A stretch of 64,000 nt of DNA from Palleronia aestuarii (GTDB taxonomy: Bacteria > Pseudomonadota > Alphaproteobacteria > Rhodobacterales > Rhodobacteraceae), in contig NZ_QKZL01000018.1 of NCBI RefSeq assembly GCF_003253995.1, positions 17,379 to 81,378 of the forward strand, written 5' to 3'. This document shows, piece by piece, positions 16,543 through 25,319 of the stretch. The notes under the pieces are model-generated. The model had not been told where the DNA came from. It was given only the letters and a program-made list of their open reading frames with translations, and made no database searches. A program made the position numbers and the translations under genes. Positions within the stretch are counted from its first letter, which is position 1. The number at the start of each line of letters is the position of its first letter.

Positions 16543-17935
16543 CACTCCTTCGGAACGGCCCAAATTCGGCACGAGCGGACTCAGGGGCCTCGTCACCCAG
16601 CTCACCGACGAGCTGGTGGCCGCCCATGTGCGCGCCTTCGCGGGGGCCTGCGCGACCGGCGGGCGGCTTTTCGTCGGGCGCGACCTGCGCGCCTCCTCGC
16701 CGCATATCGCGGCAGTGGTCGCGGCGGCGGGGCGGACCGCGGGGCTGACGGTCACCGATCTGGGCGCGCTGCCCACCCCGGCGCTGGCGCTCGCCGCGGC
16801 CAAGGGGGAGGGCGGCGCTGTGATGGTCACGGGCAGCCACATCCCCGACGACCGCAACGGGCTCAAGTTCTACACGCTCCTGGGCGAGATCACCAAGGCC
16901 GACGAGGCCGCGATCGCCGCGGCGGTGGCCGCCGCCGCCCCTGCCCCGCCCGCCGATCCGAACGAGGACACGAAGGGCGTGCCCGGAGACGGTGCCGCAC
17001 CCTACCGCGACCGTTACGTGACGGCGTTCGGAACGCAGGCGCTCGCGGGGATGACTATCGGCCTCTACGAGCATTCGACCGTGGCCCGCGACCTGCTCGC
17101 GGAGATCCTCGAGGGCCTGGGCGCGGGCGTGGTCCGGCTCGGCCGGTCGGAGACCTTCCTCCCCGTCGATACCGAGGCCGTGAGCGCGGAGATGCGCGAA
17201 GAGCTTCGCGCCTGGGCCGCGGCGCACGACCTCGACGCGATCGTCTCGGCGGATGGCGACGGCGACCGGCCGCTTCTCGCGGATGCGGACGGAGAGGTCG
17301 TGCCGGGCGACGTGCTGGGGCTCCTGGCCGCGCGGGCGATCGGCGCGGAGGTGGTGGTCACGCCCGTTTCCTCCTCCACCGCGATCGAGGCGTCGGGCGC
17401 CTTCGGGCAGGTGGTCCGCACGAGGATCGGCTCTCCTCATGTCATCGAGGGCATCGTGGCGGCGGGCCCCGAGGCGCGCGTCGCAGGGTTCGAGGCCAAT
17501 GGCGGGTTCCTTCTCGGCTTTTCCGCGGACCTGCCCGGCGGCCCGCTGACGCCGCTCCTGACCCGCGACGCGGCGCTGCCGCTCCTCGCGGCGCTGGTGG
17601 CGGCGCGGGAGGCGGGCGTCGCCGCCACGGTGGCCGCCCTGCCCGCCCGGCACCGCGCCGCCGACCGGCTGACGGGGATCGACATGGGAGCCGCCGCAGC
17701 GCTCCTCGCGCGGCTCGACGAGGACGGGGTGGCGCGCGAGGAGTTCCTCGGCACGGCGGTCACGGAGATCGACCGCACCGACGGGCTCAGGATGACGCTC
17801 GGCGACGGACGCATCGTGCATCTGCGCCCCTCGGGCAACGCGCCGGAGCTGCGCTGCTACGGCGAGGCGGAGAGCATGGCGGCGGCCGAGGCGCTGGTCG
17901 AGGGCACGCTCGCCCGGGTTTCGGACCGCCTGTGA
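16529..17935 (+). CDS. manB: Phosphomannomutase / phosphohexomutase, ManB type
   Basis: A 468-residue alpha-D-phosphohexomutase that should convert mannose-6-phosphate to mannose-1-phosphate for the ManC enzyme next door. Visible motifs: KFGTSGLRG (12-20), the phosphoserine loop VTGSHIPDDRNGLKF with S103, the metal loop SADGDGDRP near 240, the substrate loop GFEANGGF near 323 and the phosphate loop RPSGNAPELR near 440. The phosphoserine loop reads TGSHIP rather than the common TASHNP, a change seen in the CpsG-like branch. Position between manC and an epimerase supports a GDP-mannose role; phosphoglucomutase activity is possible. Confidence 0.9.
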   Translation: MPVADTPSERPKFGTSGLRGLVTQLTDELVAAHVRAFAGACATGGRLFVGRDLRASSPHIAAVVAAAGRTAGLTVTDLGALPTPALALAAAKGEGGAVMVTGSHIPDDRNGLKFYTLLGEITKADEAAIAAAVAAAAPAPPADPNEDTKGVPGDGAAPYRDRYVTAFGTQALAGMTIGLYEHSTVARDLLAEILEGLGAGVVRLGRSETFLPVDTEAVSAEMREELRAWAAAHDLDAIVSADGDGDRPLLADADGEVVPGDVLGLLAARAIGAEVVVTPVSSSTAIEASGAFGQVVRTRIGSPHVIEGIVAAGPEARVAGFEANGGFLLGFSADLPGGPLTPLLTRDAALPLLAALVAAREAGVAATVAALPARHRAADRLTGIDMGAAAALLARLDEDGVAREEFLGTAVTEIDRTDGLRMTLGDGRIVHLRPSGNAPELRCYGEAESMAAAEALVEGTLARVSDRL

Positions 17936-18954
17936 CGCGGCGCGCCCTCGTCACCGGCTCCGCGGGCTTCATCGGCTTCCATCTCTGCCGGCACCTCCTG
18001 GGCCAGGGCTGGCAGGTGGCGGGCTTCGACGGGATGACCGATTACTACGACGTGGCGCTGAAGCGGCGGCGCCACCAGATCCTCCTGCAAAGCGAGGGGT
18101 TCACCGCGACCGAGGCGCTCCTCGAGGAGGATGGCGCGGTGGCGCGGGCGGCCGAGGCGGCGGAGCCCGACGTGATCGTGCATCTCGCGGCCCAGGCGGG
18201 CGTGCGCTACTCGCTCGAGAACCCCCGCGCCTATCTCGACGCCAACGTGATCGGCACGTTCAACGTGATGGAGGCGGCAAAGGACCACGCCGTCGACCAC
18301 CTCCTGATGGCCTCGACCTCGTCCGTCTACGGCGCCAATACCGAGATGCCCTATGCCGAGGCGCATGCGGCCGACCATCCGCTGACCATCTACGCGGCCA
18401 CCAAGAAGGCGGACGAGGCGATGGGCCATGCTTGGGCGCATCTGCACGACCTGCCCACCACGATGTTCCGGTTCTTCACCGTCTACGGGCCCTGGGGGCG
18501 GCCCGACATGGCGCTCTTCAAGTTCACCCGCGGCATCCTTGAGGGCACGCCCATCGACATCTACAATCACGGCGAGATGCGGCGCGACTTCACCTACGTG
18601 GACGATCTCGTGGAGGGCATCGTCCGGCTGATCGACGCCGTGCCTCCCCTGCCCTCCGCCCGCGCGGACTGGACGCCCGCCCCGGGCGACACGCTCAGCC
18701 CCGCGGCGCCCTGGCGGGTGGTCAATATCGGTAATTCCGAGAGCGTGCGGCTGCTCGATTTCGTGGAGGCGATCGAGGCGGAGATCGGGCGGCCCGCGAT
18801 CCGCAACATGATGGAGATGCAGGCGGGCGACGTGCCCGCCACCTGGGCCGATGCGCGGCTTCTCCATGCGCTGACGGGCCACCGCTCCGAGACCGGGTTC
18901 CGAGAGGGGGTCGCGCGGTTCGTCGCCTGGTACCGCGACTACTACCGGATCTGA
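17932..18954 (+). CDS. UDP-glucuronate 4-epimerase-like SDR enzyme
   Basis: A 340-residue extended short-chain dehydrogenase. The NAD-binding motif is GSAGFIG (9-15), and the catalytic pair is Y154 and K158 in YAATKKADE, with ASTSSVYG near 127-134. Segments GFDGMTDYYDVALKRRR and FFTVYGPWGRPDMALFKF are typical of UDP-glucuronate 4-epimerases (LpsL/CapI), which make UDP-galacturonate. GTG start at 17932 overlaps the previous stop by four bases. The convergent gene just beyond encodes UDP-glucose dehydrogenase, which supplies UDP-glucuronate, so the two form a uronic-acid pathway. Confidence 0.9.
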   Translation: MTRRALVTGSAGFIGFHLCRHLLGQGWQVAGFDGMTDYYDVALKRRRHQILLQSEGFTATEALLEEDGAVARAAEAAEPDVIVHLAAQAGVRYSLENPRAYLDANVIGTFNVMEAAKDHAVDHLLMASTSSVYGANTEMPYAEAHAADHPLTIYAATKKADEAMGHAWAHLHDLPTTMFRFFTVYGPWGRPDMALFKFTRGILEGTPIDIYNHGEMRRDFTYVDDLVEGIVRLIDAVPPLPSARADWTPAPGDTLSPAAPWRVVNIGNSESVRLLDFVEAIEAEIGRPAIRNMMEMQAGDVPATWADARLLHALTGHRSETGFREGVARFVAWYRDYYRI

Positions 18955-18976
18955 GCGGGACGCCCCCGCCTCCCGA

Positions 18977-19000
18977 AGATGTTTCGCGCGCGAAACATCT
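18977..19000. repeat. Putative parS (ParB-binding) palindrome, copy 1
   Basis: The 18-bp palindrome TGTTTCGCGCGCGAAACA lies at 18980-18997 and is extended to 24 bp of perfect dyad symmetry here. It sits between two convergent genes (epimerase and ugd). Two further exact copies lie at 25260 and 27401. The ends TGTTTC...GAAACA match the known parS sequence TGTTTCACGTGAAACA, with the centre widened from 4 to 6 bases. Presence near parA/parB makes centromere function the best explanation. Confidence 0.75.
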
Positions 19001-19008
19001 CCCCGGCT

Positions 19009-20331
19009 TCAGGCGGCACCCATCGGTCGGCGGCCGACGCTGACATAGGCCTCGAACCCGCCCCGCTCGGCATCGTGCGCGGAATAGACGTTCCGCAGGT
19101 CGGCCATCCGCTTCACCCGCATGGACCCGGCGAGGCGCCCGAGATCGAGCGCGCGGAACTCGTTCCACTCGGTCAGGATCACCACTAGGTCGGCGTCCTT
19201 CGCGGCCGCGTAGGCATCGTCCTCCCAGGTCACGCCTGGCAAGAGCGCCTCGCCCTCGTGGCGGCCTTGGGGATCGACGACGCGCACCTTCGCACCGCCG
19301 CCCACGAGGGCGGGGACGAGGGTGAGCGACGGCGCGTCACGCATGTCGTCAGTATTGGGTTTGAAGGTGACGCCGAGCACGGCCACGATCTTGCCGTTGA
19401 AGCTGTCGTCGCAGAGGTCGCGCAGCTTGCCGAGCATCCGCCGCTTGGCTTCCTCGTTGACCTCGATCACCGTCTCCGTGATCCGCATGGGCGAGGCGTG
19501 CTCCTGGCCGATGCGCGCGAGCGCTTTGGTGTCCTTCGGGAAGCACGACCCGCCATAGCCGGGGCCCGCATGCAGGAACTTGTTGCCGATGCGGTTGTCG
19601 AGCCCCATCCCGCGGGAGACCTGCTTGATGTCGGCGCCGACCTTCTCGCAGAGCGCGGCGATCTCGTTGATGAAGGTGATCTTGGTCGCGAGGAAGGCGT
19701 TGGCCGCGTACTTGATCATCTCCGCGCTCTCGAGGTCGGTCACCATGATCGGGAATTCGCGAAGGAAGAGGGGGCGGTAGATCTCCGACATGACCGCGCC
19801 CGCGCGCTCGGTCTCGACGCCCACGACGACGCGGTCGGGACGCATGAAATCGTCGATCGCCGCCCCCTCGCGCAGGAATTCGGGGTTCGAGGCGACGTCG
19901 AAGTCGAGCTCCGGATTGGCGGCCGCCACCACCTCGCGGACGCGGGCATTGGTGCCCACCGGCACGGTCGACTTGGTGACGATGACGACGTAGTCCTTCG
20001 CGGCCTTCGCCACCTCCTCGGCCGCGGCCATCACGTAGGTCAGGTCCGCATGCCCGTCGCCCCGCCGCGTGGGCGTGCCCACGGCGATGAAGACGGCCTG
20101 CGCGCCGTCGATCGCGCGCGCGAGATCGCGGGTGAAACTGAGCCGTCCGGCCTCGACGTTGCGCACCAGGATCTCGTCGAGCCCGGGCTCGTAGATCGGC
20201 ACCTCGCCCCTCTCGAGCCGGTCGATCTTGGCCGGGTCCTTGTCGACGCAGATCACGTCATGGCCGAAATCGGAGAAACACACCCCCGAGACCAGGCCCA
20301 CATATCCCGTTCCAATCACCGCAATCCGCAT
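19009..20331 (-). CDS. ugd: UDP-glucose 6-dehydrogenase
   Basis: A 440-residue UDP-glucose/GDP-mannose dehydrogenase family enzyme that oxidises UDP-glucose to UDP-glucuronate with NAD. The N-terminal Rossmann motif is GTGYVG (7-12), the catalytic cysteine is C263 in GYGGSCFPKDT, with IAVGTPTRRGDG near 82-93 and a C-terminal nucleotide-binding domain (GVTFKPNTDDMRDAPS near 320-340). GDP-mannose dehydrogenase is an alternative, but the adjacent UDP-glucuronate epimerase favours Ugd. The gene is transcribed toward the epimerase with the parS-like palindrome in between. Confidence 0.94.
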   Translation of the reverse strand: MRIAVIGTGYVGLVSGVCFSDFGHDVICVDKDPAKIDRLERGEVPIYEPGLDEILVRNVEAGRLSFTRDLARAIDGAQAVFIAVGTPTRRGDGHADLTYVMAAAEEVAKAAKDYVVIVTKSTVPVGTNARVREVVAAANPELDFDVASNPEFLREGAAIDDFMRPDRVVVGVETERAGAVMSEIYRPLFLREFPIMVTDLESAEMIKYAANAFLATKITFINEIAALCEKVGADIKQVSRGMGLDNRIGNKFLHAGPGYGGSCFPKDTKALARIGQEHASPMRITETVIEVNEEAKRRMLGKLRDLCDDSFNGKIVAVLGVTFKPNTDDMRDAPSLTLVPALVGGGAKVRVVDPQGRHEGEALLPGVTWEDDAYAAAKDADLVVILTEWNEFRALDLGRLAGSMRVKRMADLRNVYSAHDAERGGFEAYVSVGRRPMGAA

Positions 20332-20463
20332 AATCCGTCACCCTTTTCGCCTCGATCGCGCCGGGCCGGGACCACGACGGTTCAACCGGCTTTTGGGAAA
20401 GCCGCGGACATGGCGCAAGGGGAAAGATCCCCGCCCGTCCCGGCCCCGGTAAAGGCCCTGTCC

Positions 20464-22263
20464 TCAGAGGAAGTCGGTTTGCAGGGCAAGCCCGGCGATA
20501 TCGGTGAAATCCTCCACGACCAGCACGCCGGCCGCCCCGAAATCGAGCACGATGTCGCCCGAGACGATCCTCGCCACATCGAGAACCAATGCGGCCGCGT
20601 CATCGAAACTGTCCTCCCCGAGCCCGGGAGCGAGGTGCAGCCGGTCGTCTTCGGCCCGGCTGAAATCGACGATCCGGTCACGCCCGCCGCCCGCGAAGAC
20701 GAAAACATCCGCCCCGGCGCCGCCGACGAGGACGTCGCGTCCGCCGCCGCCCGAAAGCAGGTCGTTCCCGCCGCCACCGAAGATCCGGTCGTTCCCGCCC
20801 TGCCCCAGGAGCCGGTCGTTCCCTGCCGCGCCGAAAAGGGTGTCCGCCCCGCCGCCGCCGTAGATCCTGTCGGCGTCGCCGCCGCCCCCGAGCGCGTCCC
20901 GCCCGGCCCCGCCGTAGAGCGTGTCGCGCCCCCCGTCGCCATAGAGGCTGTCGTCGCCCGCCGCCCCGAAGAGTACGTCGTTCCCGCCGCCGCCATAGAT
21001 CATGTCGGCCTCGCCGCCGCCCCCGAGCGCGTCCCGTCCGGACCCGCCATAGAGCGTGTCGCGGCCCCCGTCGCCGTAGAGGCTATCGTCGCCCGCCGCC
21101 CCGAAGAGCAGGTCGTCGCCATCGCGACCGTAGACCAGGTCGTTCCCGCCGCCGCCGCCCTGCGTATCGTCGCCGCCGCCGCCATAGAGCACGTCGCCCC
21201 CGGCCCCGCCGTAGAGCGCATCGTCACCGGCCCCGCCGCCGATCGTGTCTTGGCCGCCGCCGCCGCGGGCCAGATCGTGCCCCCCCCGGCCCCAGATCGC
21301 GTCGTTCCCGCCATTGCCGAAGAGCGCGTTCCGGGCGCCATTGCCGAAGATCGTGTCGCTGCCCGATCCGGCGCGGACCGCCTCGAGGATCGTGTCCCGC
21401 GTGATCGCGAGATTGCCCTCGCCGCCATAGATGTCCGAGAAGGTGCCCGGGGCGAGGTCGATGCGGTCGCCCGCGGTGCTGTTCGACAGGTCGAGCACGT
21501 CGCGCCCGCCGGCGTCGAAGATGGTGAGCGCCACGGTATCGCCTTCGTAGAGGCGCGGACGGTCGGCGCCGCCCAGGGCCGCGAAGACCGCGCCGAGCGT
21601 GCCGTCCGACCCGACCCCCCAGACCGTCGCGCCCCGCGTGACGGTGCTGGCGCCGTAAAGATCCTGGATGGCGACGATGTCGGCCTGCATCGGCGTGATG
21701 AGCTCGGCGCGCGGGACGCCGACATTGGGGTTCTCCTCCTGGGAGAAGTAGGACATCACCGAGAGCTGCCAGCTGTCGTTGGCGAAGGTGGCGTCGCTGA
21801 ATTCGGCGCCGATATCGTAATCGCCCTGGTGTCCGAGCCCCAGCGCGTGACCGATCTCGTGGAGATAGGTGGAGAAGGCGTAGCTGTCGATCGTGGTGCC
21901 GTACCGCTGCAGCCATTCCGCGCCCACATTCACATCGGCGGAGAAGGTCTCGCCGGTCACGGGGTTGTACTGGACCCCGCCCTCGCCGCCGGCCCTGTCG
22001 TTCGTGAAGGTGATGTCGGCCCCGCCCGCGACCTCGCGGAACGAGATGTCGGCGACCCGTTCCCAGGCCTCGAACGCCCAGCGGGCGAGTTGCGTCCCGC
22101 CTGCGCCGAGCCCCGTCAGATCGACGGTGACGACATTGCTGTTCGACGGGACGAAAGCGTGCCGGACGGCGCCCCGATCCTCCCAGTAGCCGTCGGTCTG
22201 ATAGCGCGCGAGCGTGTCGAGATCGGCAAGAGGGATGGAGCGGGCGGCGGTGGCGATGGGCAT
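20464..22263 (-). CDS. Serralysin-like M10 metalloprotease with RTX repeats
   Basis: A 599-residue secreted protease candidate. The zinc motif HEIGHALGLGH is at residues 135-145, followed by the Met-turn VMSYF (169-173), both typical of metzincin M10B peptidases. From about residue 295 to 535 runs an RTX region of GGxGxDxxx nonapeptides that bind calcium and fold outside the cell, ending in a hydrophobic C-terminus (LVVEDFTDIAGLALQ) of the kind used as an uncleaved type I secretion signal. There is no N-terminal signal peptide, consistent with type I export, but no ABC/MFP/TolC exporter is visible in the window. It may act in surface remodelling or release from biofilm; that is inference. Confidence 0.92.
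   Translation of the reverse strand: MPIATAARSIPLADLDTLARYQTDGYWEDRGAVRHAFVPSNSNVVTVDLTGLGAGGTQLARWAFEAWERVADISFREVAGGADITFTNDRAGGEGGVQYNPVTGETFSADVNVGAEWLQRYGTTIDSYAFSTYLHEIGHALGLGHQGDYDIGAEFSDATFANDSWQLSVMSYFSQEENPNVGVPRAELITPMQADIVAIQDLYGASTVTRGATVWGVGSDGTLGAVFAALGGADRPRLYEGDTVALTIFDAGGRDVLDLSNSTAGDRIDLAPGTFSDIYGGEGNLAITRDTILEAVRAGSGSDTIFGNGARNALFGNGGNDAIWGRGGHDLARGGGGQDTIGGGAGDDALYGGAGGDVLYGGGGDDTQGGGGGNDLVYGRDGDDLLFGAAGDDSLYGDGGRDTLYGGSGRDALGGGGEADMIYGGGGNDVLFGAAGDDSLYGDGGRDTLYGGAGRDALGGGGDADRIYGGGGADTLFGAAGNDRLLGQGGNDRIFGGGGNDLLSGGGGRDVLVGGAGADVFVFAGGGRDRIVDFSRAEDDRLHLAPGLGEDSFDDAAALVLDVARIVSGDIVLDFGAAGVLVVEDFTDIAGLALQTDFL
20836..21105 (-). repeat. 135-bp higher-order tandem duplication in the RTX region
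   Basis: Two adjacent units of 135 bp (21105-20971 and 20970-20836) encode 45 residues each, i.e. five nonapeptides, beginning FGAAGDDSLYGDGGRD. By eye 40 of 45 residues are identical. A third unit starts FGAAGND but then diverges. This shows recent expansion of the calcium-binding repeat by a five-nonapeptide block. Confidence 0.85.
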
Positions 22264-22455
22264 GGAAAGGGTCCTACGTGGGTCGATCTGACAGATACGG
22301 GCTCCGGAGCCGGGATCCAGCCTCCGCCCGACATCGCGGCCCGGGAGGCCGGCTTGGGCCGCCCCGCGCGCCCCGACGGCGCGCGGGCAGAAAAGCCTGA
22401 CTTTCTTAAGGCCCGATGAACGGATTGGGATCGGCGGATGCCGGGGCGTGCCGTC

Positions 22456-23448
22456 TCAGCGCGACGCACGGCCCTTCACCCAGCCCAGGAAGGCGCGCGA
22501 GGGCACCGCAAGCCGCGGCCGGCCCGTGGCATCCCACCAGGCGCGCCATTCCGCCTCGAGCGCATGGACGTCCGCGCCCGGCGCGAGGACCCGCGCGGCG
22601 GCGAGCGTCTCCGCGTCGAGCGCCGCCAGCGCCGCCACGGGCACCCGCGCGCGGCGCTGGCTCACCCGGACCACGTCGCCCGGATCCTCCGCGAGGAGAT
22701 AATCGGGCAGGCCGTTCTGCGCGATCATCCGGCGCAGTGCGGCGCGAAACACCCTGAGCGGCGCGGCGGATCCCGATTTCAGGTGCAGCGTGGCCATCCC
22801 CACCCGCCATTCCGGCTGGCGTCCGCAATGCTTGCGCGCGAGCTCGTAGACCCGCCGCTCGAGCGGCTTTCTGAGATGGAAGTAATCGCGGCTGAGCGTC
22901 AGGACCGATTTCGACAGGACCGCCCGCCAGAGCCATTCCGACAGCGTCACCCGGACCGAGACCATGCGCCCGCCCTTCGCCCGGCGCACGATCTCCCAGG
23001 CGTCGATCAGGCCGAAGCCACGCGTCGTCTCGACCCCGCCGGTGGCGATGTTGGTCGTGATCCGCGTGCCCGCGAGCCGCTCGAACGCCTCGCGCAGCCG
23101 GGCATAGCCGTCGCCCGACGTGTCGCGGTTGGTCGCCACGAGCAGGTCGTGCGCGCGCAGATGCAGATGACGCGACACCGCCCGGCCCGCATTGATCGCG
23201 GCCATGAGCTGGCTCACGCAATAGATCAGAATGTCCTTGTCGTGGATGGTCGCCCGTCCCCGGACGGACGGCGTCACCGACACCTCCATGCCGTTATGGA
23301 CGTAGTCGAGGATGCGCCGGTCGGGCCGCGTGGCGAGCGAGAAGATCGGGTGCTCCATGGATCCGAGATCGCCCTTGGGGCTCGCCCCGAAGACGTCGCA
23401 GAGGAAGAAATCCGCCCCGCCCCCGGTGATGTCGCCGCTTCCGGCCAT
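22456..23448 (-). CDS. repA: Plasmid replication initiator RepA
   Basis: A 330-residue protein of the alphaproteobacterial plasmid RepA family. Recognisable stretches include HPIFSLATRPDRR (near 33-45), RGRATIHDKDILIYCVSQL (63-81), HLRAHDLLVATNR (96-108) and SRDYFHLRKPLERRVYELARKHCG in pieces near 192-215; these belong to the winged-helix DNA-binding initiators. It should bind the iterons just upstream of its start and recruit DnaA and helicase. It is divergent from parA, with the origin between. This is the main evidence that the window is extrachromosomal. Assignment to a named incompatibility class needs a phylogeny. Confidence 0.92.
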   Translation of the reverse strand: MAGSGDITGGGADFFLCDVFGASPKGDLGSMEHPIFSLATRPDRRILDYVHNGMEVSVTPSVRGRATIHDKDILIYCVSQLMAAINAGRAVSRHLHLRAHDLLVATNRDTSGDGYARLREAFERLAGTRITTNIATGGVETTRGFGLIDAWEIVRRAKGGRMVSVRVTLSEWLWRAVLSKSVLTLSRDYFHLRKPLERRVYELARKHCGRQPEWRVGMATLHLKSGSAAPLRVFRAALRRMIAQNGLPDYLLAEDPGDVVRVSQRRARVPVAALAALDAETLAAARVLAPGADVHALEAEWRAWWDATGRPRLAVPSRAFLGWVKGRASR

Positions 23449-23515
23449 GTCCCGCCTCCATCCGGCCGGCCTCGTTCCACGTGCCGACTATCGGGGTTTC
23501 AGTGACACCCTAGGC

Positions 23516-23524
23516 TTATCCACA
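23516..23524 (+). promoter_or_regulatory. DnaA box
   Basis: The 9-mer TTATCCACA matches the strongest DnaA-binding consensus exactly. It lies 67 bases upstream of the repA start and 25 bases from the first iteron. In iteron plasmids the host DnaA binds such a box to help open the origin. Confidence 0.75.
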
Positions 23525-23548
23525 GATCCGGTCCAGCCAGCCCGTCGG

Positions 23549-23606
23549 GGGATCGGAGTCGTACCGACGTGGGATCGGAATCGCACGAACGTGGGATCGG
23601 ATTCAC
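23549..23606 (+). repeat. Iterons: 22-bp direct repeats, 2.6 copies
   Basis: Units begin at 23549, 23571 and 23593. Each starts GGGATCGGANTC; the first two continue GNACGNACGT-like (GTACCGACGT and GCACGAACGT). The third is cut after GGGATCGGATTCAC. The exact 22-bp period equals two helical turns, so bound proteins would line up on one face of DNA, as expected for RepA-binding iterons. Confidence 0.8.
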
Positions 23607-23857
23607 TTACCATGCGAAAACCCGGATAAAAGTCTTTCGGCGCGGTAGTTTCTGATCAAATCGGAAAGCCGTAACACTAGACTAACTATCTTTAACCAGC
23701 AAAAATTTTCGTTCCTTCCGGTTTTCCCGGTTCTCACCCGTGCCGGAAGAAACCCAAATCCAAGAAAAAGCTTAGAAATTCTCTGAATGTCAGTATTCCT
23801 GTTTCATGTTCTGCGATTCTCGCTACACTGAGAGAAACGACGAACATCGAGGATGTC

Positions 23858-25234
23858 ATGGTCTCGGAAACATCCCTGCCCCCGTATCTGCGGCTCGATC
23901 CGGACATGGCCCTGGCAGGTCTCGGCGCGCCTGCCAGTACCGACGATTTCGCCCGTATCGCGGCGGCCTGTACCCAGGGCCGCGACGATCTGGCGAACCG
24001 CGGTCTCGAGGATGGCGCCGCGCGAAAGCTGCGTCTCTTCTCCACGTGGGAGATCACCCGTTATCTGATCCCCGTGGCGCAGGGACATTTCCGGCGGGTC
24101 CTGAAACAGAACCCCGACCTGCCGCAGGGACGATCGGAGACTGAAGGTGGGGCCAAGTGGTTCACCCTCGACGAAGTCTCCACGCTCCGCGCGCATTTCG
24201 CCGCGGAAGGATCGAAGGCGAAGGGTTACCTGCCCTACCGGCCCGAAGGACAACCCGCCAAGATCGCCGCCGTGGCCAATTTCAAGGGCGGCGTCGGCAA
24301 GACCTCGACGGCCGCGCATCTTGCCATGTCGGCCGCGCTCGACGGCTACCGCGTCCTGATGATCGACCTCGACAGCCAAGGGTCCATGACGTCGGTCTTC
24401 GGAGGGCGGGTGGAGGACGAGTGGCGGACCGTGTTCCCTCTTCTCGCGCGTCACTACGCGAACTACCTGCGGGCCGAGAACCAGCGTCGCCTCGATCGCG
24501 GCGACGCGCCGGTCCCGCTCGACGACACGCTGAACGAGGCGCTCGGCATCGTGTCCGCCGACGTGATTCAGAAGACCCACTGGCCGAACATCGACCTCAT
24601 CGGCGCGCAGCTGAACCTCTACTGGGCGGAGTTCCAGATGCCGGTCTGGCGCATGCAGGGGCGCGGCTGGAAGCTCTGGGACGCGCTCACCGACATCCTC
24701 GGCGCCGACGGGGTGCTCGACCGCTACGACGTGGTCTTCATCGATACGCCGCCCGCGCTCGGATATCTCACGATCAACGGGCTCGCCGCGGCCGACATCC
24801 TCCTCGTCCCGCTGGGCGCGTCTTTCCTCGAATTCGATTCGACGGGACGTTTCTTCGACATGCTGCACACGACGTTCCGCTCCATCGAGGATGGCGAGAA
24901 CCTCGCCGCCCGCGCACTTGGACGCGACGAGACGCATTTCCAGTGGGATGCGGTGCGCGCCGTCGTCACCCGCTACGACGGGGCGCAGCAGGCCGAGCTC
25001 GCCGCGCTGATGCAGGCCTATCTCGGCCAGACCCTGTCGCCGCACCGTCAGGGCATGACCGCGCTCATCGGTCAGGCGGGCGAGCAGGTGCGCGGCATCT
25101 ACGAGGCCGATTACCGCGACTTCAACCGTGAGACCTATGCCCGTGGCCGGGAGACCTTCGATGCGACCTACGCGGCCTTCAAGCAGCTCCTGATCGGGGC
25201 CTGGCGGCGCGACGTGCTCGCGGAGGCGGAATGA
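23858..25234 (+). CDS. parA: Plasmid partition ATPase ParA (with N-terminal HTH region)
   Basis: A 458-residue type Ia ParA. The first ~130 residues precede the ATPase domain; TWEITRYL (63-70) and WFTLDEVSTLRAHF (101-114) suggest a MerR/HTH-type DNA-binding part used for autoregulation. The deviant Walker A FKGGVGKTS is at 142-150, MIDLDSQGS at about 168-176, and the Walker B-like VVFIDTPPALG near 290-300. ParA drives plasmid separation on the nucleoid with ParB. ATG 23858 has GAGG upstream. It is divergent from repA and followed by a parS-like site and parB. Confidence 0.95.
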   Translation: MVSETSLPPYLRLDPDMALAGLGAPASTDDFARIAAACTQGRDDLANRGLEDGAARKLRLFSTWEITRYLIPVAQGHFRRVLKQNPDLPQGRSETEGGAKWFTLDEVSTLRAHFAAEGSKAKGYLPYRPEGQPAKIAAVANFKGGVGKTSTAAHLAMSAALDGYRVLMIDLDSQGSMTSVFGGRVEDEWRTVFPLLARHYANYLRAENQRRLDRGDAPVPLDDTLNEALGIVSADVIQKTHWPNIDLIGAQLNLYWAEFQMPVWRMQGRGWKLWDALTDILGADGVLDRYDVVFIDTPPALGYLTINGLAAADILLVPLGASFLEFDSTGRFFDMLHTTFRSIEDGENLAARALGRDETHFQWDAVRAVVTRYDGAQQAELAALMQAYLGQTLSPHRQGMTALIGQAGEQVRGIYEADYRDFNRETYARGRETFDATYAAFKQLLIGAWRRDVLAEAE

Positions 25235-25258
25235 CGAACCCGCCTGCCCCCGGCGGCG

Positions 25259-25278
25259 ATGTTTCGCGCGCGAAACAT
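25259..25278. repeat. Putative parS palindrome, copy 2, between parA and parB
   Basis: Exact copy of the 18-bp palindrome TGTTTCGCGCGCGAAACA at 25260-25277, with one more symmetric base pair on each side. It lies in the 85-base gap between the parA stop and the parB start, where ParB bound to it could also control parB expression. Confidence 0.8.
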
Positions 25279-25319
25279 TCCTGTCATGCATTCGACCACG
25301 TGCGAAGAGGAGAGAGGCG

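Larger units (their letters stand above)
23449..23857. other. Putative replication origin region between repA and parA
   Basis: This 409-base gap contains no gene. It holds a perfect DnaA box (23516-23524), two and a half iterons (23549-23606), and from about 23605 to 23860 a stretch clearly richer in A and T than the rest of the window, with runs such as CAAAAATTTTCG near 23698. Such an arrangement (DnaA box, iterons, AT-rich unwinding zone) is the standard layout of an iteron origin. It must also contain the repA and parA promoters. The parA ribosome-binding site is GAGG at about 23849. Confidence 0.75.

Noticed and set aside
22300..22311. GGCTCCGGAGCC palindrome before the RTX protease gene as an operator
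   Set aside because: It is a single GC-rich 12-bp palindrome, expected at appreciable frequency in DNA of this composition, with no second copy.
22393..22412. Rho-independent terminator after repA
   Set aside because: GCCT...AGGC followed by TTTT on the minus strand has a stem of only four pairs with a ten-base loop, too weak to support.
23449..23857. Small genes in the repA-parA gap
   Set aside because: Short open frames exist on both strands, but none has a ribosome-binding site or codon pattern like the neighbours; the region is better explained as the origin.
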